Source of the DNA: Dorea_A amylophila
Lineage (GTDB): Bacteria > Bacillota > Clostridia > Lachnospirales > Lachnospiraceae
Length of the DNA: 64,000 nucleotides
Reading direction: 5' to 3'
Assembly: GCF_025567265.1 (NCBI RefSeq)
Contig: NZ_JAOQJW010000002.1
Coordinates: forward strand, 62,001-126,000
A model generated the notes under the pieces. That model was not told the DNA's origin, did no database searches, and worked only from the letters and a program-made list of their open reading frames with translations. This document shows, one piece after another, positions 1 to 8,255 of the stretch (positions are counted from its first letter, which is position 1; each line of letters opens with the position of its first letter). The position numbers were made by a program, and so were the translations under genes.

Positions 1-635
1 TGATCCTGCATACACCAAAGGTTCAGGAGATGATCGAAGATCTGGATATTCCGGTGTTTATTGACCGTTCCAGTTATGAAAGTCATCCGCTTGGAAGGAC
101 GGAGTGGATCAAAGCATATGCAGCAATGCTGAACAAAGAAGATGCAGCAGATACATTTTTTGATACGCAGACAGAAGTGATCGGCAGTCTGAAAGATTTT
201 AAGAATACAGGAAAAACAGTTGCTTATTTCTTTGTGAATACAGATGGAACAGTGATCGTAAGAAGCAGCAGTGATTATATTCCGAAGATGATCGATATTG
301 CCGGAGGAAAATACATTTTTCAGGATCTTAAGAACACAAAAAGCAAGAGTGCTTCTGTGGAACTGTCGATGGAAGAGTTTTATGCAAAAGCAAAGAATGC
401 AGATTATCTGATCTATAATGCATCGATCGACAGTCCGATCAATAGCATTGCAGATCTGACAGCGAAGAGTGAATTGTTCGCAGATTTTAAGGCAGTGAAG
501 AACGGAAATGTGTGGTGCACCGGAAAATCACTGTATCAGGCAACGGACATTGTGGGAAATCTGATTACGGATATCAATCTGATGCTGACAGATGGAGATG
601 AGAGTGGTATGACATTCTTGTATCGGGTAAAATAA
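1..635 (+). CDS. ABC transporter substrate-binding protein, iron/haem/cobalamin type (5' end outside window)
   Basis: The frame is open from base 3, so the gene starts upstream and only about the last 210 residues are present. The visible part resembles the C-terminal lobe of periplasmic-binding-like proteins of the FecB/BtuF class (ILHTPKVQEM, IDRSSYESHPLGRTEWIKAY, and a closing LITDINLMLTDG). Such lipoproteins capture siderophore-iron, haem or corrinoid outside the cell and deliver it to a FecCD permease, which is the next gene. The signal peptide and lipobox would lie outside the window. A hairpin with a T-run follows the stop codon, so more binding protein than permease may be made. The substrate cannot be told from this fragment. 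Confidence 0.85.
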   Translation, partial: ILHTPKVQEMIEDLDIPVFIDRSSYESHPLGRTEWIKAYAAMLNKEDAADTFFDTQTEVIGSLKDFKNTGKTVAYFFVNTDGTVIVRSSSDYIPKMIDIAGGKYIFQDLKNTKSKSASVELSMEEFYAKAKNADYLIYNASIDSPINSIADLTAKSELFADFKAVKNGNVWCTGKSLYQATDIVGNLITDINLMLTDGDESGMTFLYRVK

Positions 636-646
636 TACAGTATAAT

Positions 647-685
647 AATCAGGTGGGCGTTTGGATGTGTTCACCTGATTTTTTT
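647..685 (+). terminator. Hairpin terminator or attenuator between binding protein and permease genes
   Basis: AATCAGGTG (647-655) and CACCTGATT (672-680) form a 9-bp stem, followed by a run of T to 685. The T-run runs straight into the AAAGGAG ribosome site of the permease. Partial termination here would give more binding protein than membrane components, a common arrangement in importer operons. Confidence 0.7.
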
Positions 686-697
686 AAAGGAGAAACG

Positions 698-1723
698 ATG
701 GAGAAAGAGAATTTCAGGCGGCGTTCCAGATACATCCTGGTATTCGGGGTTCTGGCAGCGGCGTTCTGTGTTGTAACAGTTTTAAATATTAATACGGGAA
801 ATGTCCATATTTCAATAGCAGAAATATGCAAGATACTGATTCGAAGAGGCGGAGAAGGAACAGAGGCAAACATTATATGGAAGATACGACTTCCGAGAGT
901 ACTGATGGCGGCAATCCTGGGGGGCGCATTGTCATTATCCGGGTTCCTGCTTCAGACATTTTTCTCAAATCCGATTGCAGGTCCGTTTGTTCTGGGAATT
1001 TCTTCCGGGGCGAAGATGATGGTAGCGCTGGTAATGATATTTTTCCTGGAGAGATATGCTTTTGTATCTTCTTATACGTTGATCATTGCTGCATTTGCGG
1101 GTGCACTTATTTCCACTGGATTTATCCTGTTATTGTCCAGGAAAATGACACATATGGCAACCCTTCTTGTGGGTGGGATCATGATTGGATATATCTGCTC
1201 GGCAATTACTGATTTTGTTGTAACCTTTGCGGAAGATTCCGATATTGTCAATCTGCATGGATGGTCACAGGGAAGTTTTTCGGGAATGAGCTGGAGTAAT
1301 GTAGAGGTTGCCGCTACTGTAATCGGTGTGACGGTGGTACTTACATTTTTTCTGTCAAAACCAATCGGGGCATATCAGCTGGGGGAAGCATACGCACAGA
1401 GCATGGGAGTAAATATCAGATTTTTCAGGGTAGCACTGATTCTTTTGTCCAGTGTGCTTTCTGCCAGTGTGACAGCTTTCGCAGGTCCGATCTCATTCGT
1501 GGGAATTGCTGTTCCATATCTGATAAAGCATGCGCTGCAGACATCGAAACCGTTGGTTGTGATACCGGGAACATTTATCGCAGGTGCAGTATTTTGTATG
1601 ATCTGTGATCTGATTGCAAGGATGGCATTTGCACCGATGGAACTGAATATCAGTACGGTGACATCGATATTCGGTGCACCGATAGTCATATTTATGATGG
1701 TACACGGACAGAAAGGCAGGTAG
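698..1723 (+). CDS. FecCD-family ABC transporter permease
   Basis: Integral membrane subunit of the importer, forming the channel for siderophore-iron, haem or corrinoid. The protein is 341 residues with roughly ten hydrophobic segments, as usual for FecCD/BtuC. The family signature is visible at LPRVLMAAILGGALSLSG (about residues 65-82) and SGFLLQTFFSNPIAGP (81-96); near the C-terminus GPISFVGIAVPYLIKHAL is the loop expected to contact the ATPase. The start chosen is the ATG at 698, seven bases after AAAGGAG; an in-frame GTG at 653 lies inside the preceding hairpin and is unlikely. The ATPase gene follows after 3 bases. Confidence 0.9.
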   Translation: MEKENFRRRSRYILVFGVLAAAFCVVTVLNINTGNVHISIAEICKILIRRGGEGTEANIIWKIRLPRVLMAAILGGALSLSGFLLQTFFSNPIAGPFVLGISSGAKMMVALVMIFFLERYAFVSSYTLIIAAFAGALISTGFILLLSRKMTHMATLLVGGIMIGYICSAITDFVVTFAEDSDIVNLHGWSQGSFSGMSWSNVEVAATVIGVTVVLTFFLSKPIGAYQLGEAYAQSMGVNIRFFRVALILLSSVLSASVTAFAGPISFVGIAVPYLIKHALQTSKPLVVIPGTFIAGAVFCMICDLIARMAFAPMELNISTVTSIFGAPIVIFMMVHGQKGR

Positions 1724-1726
1724 GAA

Positions 1727-2821
1727 ATGAAAGATTATTATATAAAGACGAAAGACCTTTCTGTAGGATATCAGGGGAAGGTGTTGATCCGTGATATCAA
1801 TCTGGATATAAAAAAGGGGGAGATCGTTACCCTGATCGGACCAAATGGTGCGGGAAAATCCACCATATTAAAGAGCGTTACCAGACAGTTGAAACTGATC
1901 GGAGGCGAAGTCTATCTAGATTCAGATGAGATACGAAAGCTTTCTTATAAGAGTATGGCCAGGAAGGTGGCAGTAATGCTGACGGAACGGATGAAACCGG
2001 AACTGATGACCTGTCACGATGTAGTGGCGACAGGGCGCTATCCGTATACCGGAAGATTGGGAGTCCTTTCCAGGGAAGACGAAAACAAGGTGGATGAAGC
2101 ATTGATGGCTGTGCATGCTCAGGAATTAGGAATCCGGAATTTTTTGGAAATCAGTGATGGACAGAGACAGCGTATATTACTGGCAAGAGCCATCTGTCAG
2201 GAACCGGAAGTCATGATCTTAGATGAGCCGACATCCTATCTGGACATCCGGCATAAATTAGAACTGCTGGAAATCTTAAGAAAGATGGCAAAAGAAAAAG
2301 AAATAACAGTGATCATGTCCCTGCATGAGATCGATCTGGCACAGAAAATTTCAGATAAAGTAGTCTGCGTAAAAGGAGACAGGATTGCAGGCTTTGGAAA
2401 CCCGGAAGAAATATTTACGGAAGAAAAAATAAGGGAGCTGTATGGGATTGATAATGGTTATTATGATCCATGCTTTGGAAGTGTGGAACTTCCAAGGGTA
2501 GTGGGAAAACCGGAAGTTTTCGTCCTCTCATCCTGTGGAACCGGAATTCCGGTTTACCGGAAACTTCAGAAAGCCGGAATCCCATTTGCTGCCGGAATCC
2601 TATATCCGGGCGAGTGCGACTATCAGCTCGCAAGACTGCTCGCATCCGAGATCATCAGTGAAGAACCATACGAGCCAATATCCTGCGAGACCTACCGAAA
2701 AGCATTAGAAATGATGGAACAATGCAAAAAAGTGATCAATGCCGGAGTCAAAACCGGAAAGATGAATCAGAAAGCAGGGGAACTGCTTAAGATTGCGGAA
2801 GAGAGAGGAATGTTAATTTAA
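1727..2821 (+). CDS. ABC transporter ATP-binding protein with C-terminal extension
   Basis: Energy-coupling ATPase of the importer, 364 residues against about 255-270 for a normal FecE/BtuD protein. Walker A is GPNGAGKS (38-45), signature SDGQRQR (143-149), Walker B VMILDEP (162-168), D-loop SYLD and switch His200. The Q-loop region reads VMLTERM, with no glutamine at the usual place, and the signature is SDGQ rather than SGGQ; both occur in some clostridial members of this subfamily. After about residue 250 comes an extra domain of about 110 residues (VFVLSSCGTGIPVYRKLQ...) that I cannot assign. The stop codon TAA (2819-2821) abuts the terminal repeat of the intergenic element. Confidence 0.87.
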   Translation: MKDYYIKTKDLSVGYQGKVLIRDINLDIKKGEIVTLIGPNGAGKSTILKSVTRQLKLIGGEVYLDSDEIRKLSYKSMARKVAVMLTERMKPELMTCHDVVATGRYPYTGRLGVLSREDENKVDEALMAVHAQELGIRNFLEISDGQRQRILLARAICQEPEVMILDEPTSYLDIRHKLELLEILRKMAKEKEITVIMSLHEIDLAQKISDKVVCVKGDRIAGFGNPEEIFTEEKIRELYGIDNGYYDPCFGSVELPRVVGKPEVFVLSSCGTGIPVYRKLQKAGIPFAAGILYPGECDYQLARLLASEIISEEPYEPISCETYRKALEMMEQCKKVINAGVKTGKMNQKAGELLKIAEERGMLI

Positions 2822-3436
2822 TTGGGATTTAATTCAGGAAGGCTGTGGATACCCGAACCGGAATAAAGCTTGGAAAGGCGTTCCTGCTCAGGTTCCATCG
2901 GCGGGTCAATTCTAAAGGGGCAAAATTCTTCTAAAAGCAGGCTTTCAAAATTTGAAACTCGGCATACGCCTCAGACAGTCAAATTTTGAAAACCCAACGC
3001 ATAATTTTGAAGCTTAACTATTTCCAACACCTTCTCCACATTCACTGGAACGGCTTCCTACTTTTTATTCCGTGGGTATCAAATGCCTTACGAATGAAAT
3101 GACAAATGCGTAACCGTAGTGGTCTCCACCGGGTTACACTTCCGGGCATTTCATTTATTAACATCCGCTGCCAGTCACGACTTGAAGGAAACAATAGATA
3201 AGGATTATTGTGAATGTGGAATGCCGTTAGAAACAATTAGAGAGTCAGAAGCACCGTTAAAGGAACGAAGCGAACGTGTTTGAGGCGAACGCCGAGTTTG
3301 AGCGTAGTTCCTTTGCTTTTAGGTGATTTTGGCTCTCTTAGTGTTTCTTATGGTATGGAACCTGAACAAGAAGCCTTATCTATTGTTTCCTTCAAGGACT
3401 GAGAGGCCGTTTCCCCGTTAATAAATTAAATCCCAA
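2822..3436. repeat. Structured intergenic element, copy 1 (about 615 bp, TIR-bounded, three hairpins)
   Basis: It fills the gap between the convergent ABC ATPase and aroA genes; a second copy is at 20078-20727. The ends are TTGGGATTTAATT (2822-2834) and its reverse complement (3424-3436). On paper three hairpins form: H1, 2859-2884 with 3047-3072, containing an inner 12-bp stem 2944-2955/2979-2990; H2, AATGAAATG 3093-3101 with 3147-3155, plus GTAACC/GGTTAC inside; H3, a perfect 23-bp stem 3181-3203/3374-3396, extended outward by CAGTC/GACTG. TTAA lies on both outer sides, a possible target duplication. The aroA stop codon lies in the right terminal repeat. Short reading frames inside are not shared by the two copies, so it looks non-coding. 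Family not recognised; a MITE-like element or a structured RNA are the options. Confidence 0.85.
3252..3325. other. 74-bp segment inverted relative to element copy 2
   Basis: This is the tip of hairpin H3. Its reverse complement matches 20543-20616 of copy 2 at 73 of 74 positions, while the flanking element sequence is in the same orientation in both copies. It is bordered by AGAGTCAGAA (3241-3250) and TTTTGGCTCT (3327-3336), the degenerate counterpart of the perfect 10-bp inverted repeat in copy 2. Inside it AAAGGAAC (3259-3266) and GTTCCTTT (3307-3314) pair. Confidence 0.85.
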
Positions 3437-4727
3437 TTAAATTTAATGTCGCATAAAATTCCGGATAGGACACATCCACACACTGACTGTCTATAATCTG
3501 TGTTTCTCCGTCAGCAGCGAGCCCGGCAATCGAGAACGCCATCGCAATTCGGTGATCCAGATAACTCTGGATAGAAGCACTGCCAAGATGGCCGGTTCCC
3601 TCAATGATCATACCATCATCCGTCGGTGTGATATCAGCACCCATAGCCTTTAATCCGGCAGTAACCGTATCGATACGGTTCGTTTCTTTCACCTTTAATT
3701 CAGCAGCATCTTTGATCACTGTCTGACCCTCAGCAAAAGCAGCCATGACCGCAATCATCGGGATCTCATCGATCAGAGTCGGGATGGTATCACCTTCGAT
3801 CACAGTTCCTTTTAAGCGGCTGTGACGTACAAGAAGATCCGCACGTCCTTCCCCACCTTCGAAAGTCTGGCTGACTGTCTTAATGTTGGCACCCATATCT
3901 TTGCAGACCTTTAAGAATCCGGCACGTGTGAAGTTGGTTCCGACATTTCTGACCAGAAGCTCCGAGTCAGGAACCAGAAGTGCGGCAGCAATAAAGTAAG
4001 CAGCAGAAGAGATATCTCCGGGTACGCAGATCTGCTGACCGAAAAGCTCTTTACAAGGTTCTACATGAGCAGTTGCAGTTCCGTCTGTGTGAAGATCTGT
4101 TGCAACACATGCACCGAATCCCTGTAACATCAGTTCTGTATGGTTGCGCGAAAGAGCTGGCTCTGTGACAGAAGTCGGACCCTCCGCATAAAGACCGGCC
4201 AAAAGGACGGCTGATTTTACCTGTGCGGATGCAACCGGAGACTGATAATGGATACCGTGCAATTCTCCCGGTTCGATTCGGAGAGGTGCACAATCGTTAT
4301 CATTCAGACTGGTGATGTGAGCCCCCATGCTGTTTAAAGGTGTCATAATACGTTTCATTGGTCTGGAATTCAGAGAAGCATCTCCGGATAATGTTGTTGC
4401 AAAGTTCTGCCCGGATAGAATTCCGGAGATCAGACGCGTGGTTGTTCCGCTGTTTCCTACATTTAAAGTAGAAGCAGGTGCAGTAAGTCCCCGTAATCCT
4501 TTGCCATGCACCAGGATGCAGGATGGTTTCCGCTCAATCTCCACACCCATCCTGCGGAAGCAGTCAATGGTAGACAGACAGTCTGCGCCTTCCAGAAAAT
4601 GTGTGATCTCTGTGGTTCCAAGTGCAATGGAACCTAACATAATAGAACGATGAGAGATGGATTTATCTCCCGGTATCGTTACTTCTCCCTTTAATCCCTT
4701 TACAGGACGGATTGTTCTAACGTTCAT
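3426..4727 (-). CDS. aroA: 3-phosphoshikimate 1-carboxyvinyltransferase (EPSP synthase)
   Basis: Condenses shikimate-3-phosphate with phosphoenolpyruvate in the chorismate pathway; cytoplasmic. The protein is 433 residues, normal for the family. Visible motifs are GDKSISHRS near the N-terminus (PEP/shikimate-3-phosphate site), LNVGNSGTTTRL near residue 90, and DHRIAMAFSIAGL near the C-terminus. The ATG at 4727 is preferred to an in-frame TTG at 4733; it lies inside the last codons of tyrA, overlapping it by 11 bases, which suggests coupled translation. The last residues, IGI plus stop, are read from the terminal repeat of the intergenic element, so the natural C-terminus was probably replaced or trimmed slightly. 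Transcribed with tyrA. Confidence 0.97.
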   Translation of the reverse strand: MNVRTIRPVKGLKGEVTIPGDKSISHRSIMLGSIALGTTEITHFLEGADCLSTIDCFRRMGVEIERKPSCILVHGKGLRGLTAPASTLNVGNSGTTTRLISGILSGQNFATTLSGDASLNSRPMKRIMTPLNSMGAHITSLNDNDCAPLRIEPGELHGIHYQSPVASAQVKSAVLLAGLYAEGPTSVTEPALSRNHTELMLQGFGACVATDLHTDGTATAHVEPCKELFGQQICVPGDISSAAYFIAAALLVPDSELLVRNVGTNFTRAGFLKVCKDMGANIKTVSQTFEGGEGRADLLVRHSRLKGTVIEGDTIPTLIDEIPMIAVMAAFAEGQTVIKDAAELKVKETNRIDTVTAGLKAMGADITPTDDGMIIEGTGHLGSASIQSYLDHRIAMAFSIAGLAADGETQIIDSQCVDVSYPEFYATLNLIGI

Positions 4728-5811
4728 ATACAATATACCTGAATTTCTGCAGTAATCCTACGGCGCGCTTGCTGGAATCTTCGTCGTAAAATTCAATACG
4801 CAGAACCCCTTCTTCAAATTCTCTGTTGTGTACAATTCCAATATTTTTGATGCTGATATTATTAGATGCAAGGATTGTTGCAATAGCAGCGATACCACCG
4901 GCTTCATCAATGATATCACAGTATACGGCAAACGATTTTTTGATAGGTCCCGCAGAGGACGAAGGCATGGAATTGCGATAATTCCTGGACGATTCAAATC
5001 GAGTATAAAGATCCAGGTCATCTTCACGTTCGACCGCTTCTTTGAAATCTTCGAGGGAGTCGATGTACTGATCCAGAATCTTTACGATATTATCCTTGTT
5101 CTTCAGACAGATATTCTGCCACATGACCGGTGATGAAGAAGCGATACGTGTGATATCTTTAAATCCCCCGGCGGCAAGATTCTTCATCATCTCATCTTTG
5201 GTGTCATGTGTTTTAACAAAGTTGACGAGTGTAGATGCAATGATATGAGGCAGATGACTGATTGTTCCGGTAATCTGGTCATGTACCCGATAATCAAGGA
5301 TAACCGGGAGTGCTTTCAGGCTTTCAGCAAATTTTTCATAGGCCTCCACCTTTTCACGGGCAACCTGGTCGGTCGGTGTCAGAATAAAATATGCATTTTC
5401 AATTAACATTGCTTTGGAATTACTGTATCCGCTTTTTTCAGAACCGGCCATCGGATGTCCTCCGATAAAGTATTTCCCGATACCGAGTGTCTGTACTTCC
5501 TCATGGATGTTCGCTTTTACACTTCCTACATCTGTAAGAATGCAGTCATCATCCAGATATTCTGTCAGTTGTTTGAGATAAGCAGTATTAGATGCAACAG
5601 GTGCGCATAAGAATATATAGTTGCAATTATGGAAATTATTGTCGATCGTGGTTGCTGCCACATCGATGACAGATTCCTGGGTTGCAAGGGCAAGGGCTTC
5701 TTTATTTTTATCGAAAGCCACAATTTCGTAATCAGGATAGTACTGGCGGACGGCTTTTGCAATAGAACCGCCGATCAGTCCGAGTCCGATAAAACCGATT
5801 TTTTGTTTCAT
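4717..5811 (-). CDS. tyrA: Prephenate dehydrogenase with C-terminal ACT domain
   Basis: Oxidatively decarboxylates prephenate to 4-hydroxyphenylpyruvate for tyrosine synthesis. The protein is 364 residues. The NAD(P)-binding loop is GLGLIGG (8-14), the conserved GGHPMAGSEKSG lies near residue 125-136, and the last 70 or so residues (GGIAAIATILASNNISIKNIG...) form an ACT domain, the usual site of amino-acid feedback. The ATG at 5811 is chosen because GGAAGGAG precedes it by about 8 bases; the longer frame opening with TTG at 5832 would contain that ribosome site. It is the first gene of tyrA-aroA and has a good promoter at 5903-5932. Confidence 0.96.
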   Translation of the reverse strand: MKQKIGFIGLGLIGGSIAKAVRQYYPDYEIVAFDKNKEALALATQESVIDVAATTIDNNFHNCNYIFLCAPVASNTAYLKQLTEYLDDDCILTDVGSVKANIHEEVQTLGIGKYFIGGHPMAGSEKSGYSNSKAMLIENAYFILTPTDQVAREKVEAYEKFAESLKALPVILDYRVHDQITGTISHLPHIIASTLVNFVKTHDTKDEMMKNLAAGGFKDITRIASSSPVMWQNICLKNKDNIVKILDQYIDSLEDFKEAVEREDDLDLYTRFESSRNYRNSMPSSSAGPIKKSFAVYCDIIDEAGGIAAIATILASNNISIKNIGIVHNREFEEGVLRIEFYDEDSSKRAVGLLQKFRYIVYER

Positions 5812-5902
5812 GATAGATTCTCCTTCCGGCAAGTTAGAATATATTTATAAAAAATTACGAATAAACAGTGTGAATAATTCATAATCAAAAAACTTAGTTT
5901 CT

Positions 5903-5932
5903 ATTGTAACGTGCGACAGATGAATTTGTCAA
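5903..5932 (-). promoter_or_regulatory. Sigma-A-type promoter for tyrA-aroA
   Basis: Read on the minus strand: TTGACA (5932-5927), an 18-bp spacer, then TACAAT (5908-5903). It is about 90 bases upstream of the tyrA start. The 5833-6156 gap between the divergent tyrA and EF-G-like genes is very AT-rich; apart from this and the promoter facing the other way I see nothing in it. Confidence 0.75.
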
Positions 5933-6089
5933 CACTATAATACTTTAAAGTGAAAAAGTAATGTGCGGAAACGGTGGAAAATGATACAAACTGTATGATA
6001 AAATTGTAAAGAAAATTCAGAAATAAGTAGAAAATTACATATATTAAAAAATAAATACAAAAATAATATGGTTAAAGTGTATAAAAGTG

Positions 6090-6118
6090 TTGTAAAAAAA
6101 GCAAAAGTTTAGTACAAT
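6090..6118 (+). promoter_or_regulatory. Sigma-A-type promoter for the EF-G-like gene
   Basis: TTGTAA (6090-6095), a 17-bp spacer and TACAAT (6113-6118), about 38 bases before the start codon at 6157. The ribosome site AAGGAGG follows at about 6142. Confidence 0.7.
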
Positions 6119-6156
6119 ATTTACATGAGATTTTACCAAAATAAGGAGGCAGCTAT

Positions 6157-8232
6157 ATGAAAGTTTACAGAACGGACGAAATCAGGAACGTGGTTCTCTT
6201 AGGACACGGTGGAAGCGGAAAGACCAGTCTTGCAGAGGCCATGGCATATGTATCAGGGGCAACAAGCCGCATGGGAAAGATTGCAGATGGCAACACGATC
6301 AGTGATTTTGATAAAGAAGAGCAAAAACGTGAATTTTCGATCAGTACAAGCTTGGTTCCGATCGAATGGGAGAAAGCGAAGATTAATATTCTGGATACAC
6401 CGGGATATTTCGATTTTGTGGGAGAAGTCGAAGAAGCTGTAAGTGCCGCCGATGCAGCCGTTATCGTTGTATCAGGCAAGGCAGGTGTGGAAGTCGGAAC
6501 AGAGAAGGCATGGGAACTCTGTGATAAGTACAAACTTCCGAGAATGGTATATGTAACAGAGATGGATGTGGATGATGCGAGCTTCCGTCAGGTAGTACAG
6601 GATCTGACGGAACGTTACGGAAAGGTGATCGCACCACACTTCCAGCCGATCCGTGAGAATGAAAAACTGGTAGGATATGTGAACGTTATTAAGAATGCAG
6701 CAAGACGTTATACAGGCGTAGGACAGAGAGAAGAATGTGAGATTCCGGAATATTGTAAACCGAATCTGGAGATCTACCGTGATAAATTACTGGAAGCAGT
6801 TGCAGAGACCAGTGAAGCGTTTATGGAAAGATATTTTGAAGGAGATGAATTCTCTGTAGAAGAGATCCGTTCTGCAATGCGTACGGAAGTTATGGACGGA
6901 GATATCGTACCGGTTGCAATGGGATCTAATATCCAGGCGCAGGGAGTTGCCAATTTGCTTTCTGATATCGTAAGATTCTTCCCGAGTCCGGACAGCAGAA
7001 GCTGTGCAGGAATCAACCGCAAGACGAATGAGATCTTTGAAGGCAATTATGATTTTGCAAAAGCAAAATCAGCATATGTATTCAAGACAATGGTAGATCC
7101 GTTTATCGGAAAGTATTCGTTCGTGAAAGTATGTTCCGGAGTATTAAAAGGGGACGATATTTTGTATAACGGAGATTCCGATGCAGAAGCAAAACTTGGA
7201 AAGATTTATACAATGGTGGGAAATAAACCGACCGAGGTCAGTGAGTTGTTTGCAGGAGATATCGGAGCAATTGCAAAGCTTGCAAATACAAAGACAGGAG
7301 ATACGCTTTCTACTAAAAATACACCGGTGATGTATGGAAAGACAGAATATTCCAAACCATATACATATATGAAATATGTCTGCAACAATAAAGGAGATGA
7401 AGATAAAGTATCTCAGGCATTACAGAAGATGATGGCAGAAGATGTAACACTGAAAACAGTCAATGACAGTGAGAACCGTCAGACACTTCTTTATGGAATG
7501 GGAGACCAGCATCTGGAGATTACGGCAAGTAAACTTGCTGCACGTTATAAATGTGAGATCAGACTGGAGACACCAAAGGTAGCTTTCCGTGAGACGATCA
7601 AGAAAAAATCTGACGTAGATTCCAAATATAAGAAACAGTCCGGAGGTCATGGACAGTATGGTCATGTCAAGATGAGATTCGAAGCGTCCGGTGATCTGGA
7701 GACGCCTTATGTATTCGAAGAAGAAGTTGTCGGCGGAGCTGTTCCGAAGAATTATTTCCCGGCAGTTGAAAAAGGCTTGCAGGAAGCAGTTGTAAAAGGT
7801 CCTCTTGCAGGATATCCGGTAGTCGGTGTGAAAGCCGTATTATATGATGGCTCCTATCATCCGGTGGATTCTTCCGAGATGGCATTCAAGACAGCAACAG
7901 TCCAGGCATTCAAGAAAGGCTTCATGGAAGCTTCTCCGGTATTGCTGGAACCAATTGCGTCTCTTACGGTTACGATTCCGGATGATTATACCGGAGATGT
8001 TATGGGTGATCTGAATAAGAGACGCGGACGTGTACTCGGTATGAATCCGGTTTCCGGTGGAAGGCAGGAAATCGTGGCAGATATCCCGATGACGGGACTC
8101 TTTGGATACTGTACTGTATTAAGATCTATGACAGGTGGAAGAGGTGTATATTCTTATGAATTTGCACGTTATGAACAGGCACCGTCAGATGTACAGGAAG
8201 CAGAGATTGCTAAGCGTGCAAAAGAGGAGTAA
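6157..8232 (+). CDS. Elongation factor G-like translational GTPase (EF-G paralogue)
   Basis: Full-length five-domain EF-G architecture, 691 residues: GTPase domain, domain II (about 300-390), and a C-terminal half with SGGHGQYGHVKMRF, the domain IV entry conserved in EF-G. Several GTPase motifs depart from canonical EF-G. G1 is GHGGSGKT instead of AHIDAGKT; G3 is DTPGYFDF, with Tyr replacing the catalytic His of DTPGH; and where G4 NKMD is expected the protein reads VTEMDV. These changes place it in the EF-G2-like group rather than as the main translocase, which is expected with rpsL-rpsG elsewhere. Its role is unknown: a translation-related GTPase with altered nucleotide handling is an inference. 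It stands alone, with its own promoter and terminator. Confidence 0.88.
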   Translation: MKVYRTDEIRNVVLLGHGGSGKTSLAEAMAYVSGATSRMGKIADGNTISDFDKEEQKREFSISTSLVPIEWEKAKINILDTPGYFDFVGEVEEAVSAADAAVIVVSGKAGVEVGTEKAWELCDKYKLPRMVYVTEMDVDDASFRQVVQDLTERYGKVIAPHFQPIRENEKLVGYVNVIKNAARRYTGVGQREECEIPEYCKPNLEIYRDKLLEAVAETSEAFMERYFEGDEFSVEEIRSAMRTEVMDGDIVPVAMGSNIQAQGVANLLSDIVRFFPSPDSRSCAGINRKTNEIFEGNYDFAKAKSAYVFKTMVDPFIGKYSFVKVCSGVLKGDDILYNGDSDAEAKLGKIYTMVGNKPTEVSELFAGDIGAIAKLANTKTGDTLSTKNTPVMYGKTEYSKPYTYMKYVCNNKGDEDKVSQALQKMMAEDVTLKTVNDSENRQTLLYGMGDQHLEITASKLAARYKCEIRLETPKVAFRETIKKKSDVDSKYKKQSGGHGQYGHVKMRFEASGDLETPYVFEEEVVGGAVPKNYFPAVEKGLQEAVVKGPLAGYPVVGVKAVLYDGSYHPVDSSEMAFKTATVQAFKKGFMEASPVLLEPIASLTVTIPDDYTGDVMGDLNKRRGRVLGMNPVSGGRQEIVADIPMTGLFGYCTVLRSMTGGRGVYSYEFARYEQAPSDVQEAEIAKRAKEE

Positions 8233-8255
8233 TCAGTTAAGAAAATGTTAAAATA

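Noticed and set aside
653..697. Earlier GTG start for the FecCD permease
   Set aside because: It lies within the terminator hairpin and has no ribosome site, unlike the ATG at 698.
3042..3236. Minus-strand reading frame inside element copy 1
   Set aside because: Copy 2 does not keep this frame and there is no ribosome site; the frame is a by-product of the hairpin arms.
5833..6156. Search for a small gene in the AT-rich divergent gap
   Set aside because: No frame with a ribosome site; only the two facing promoters are supported.
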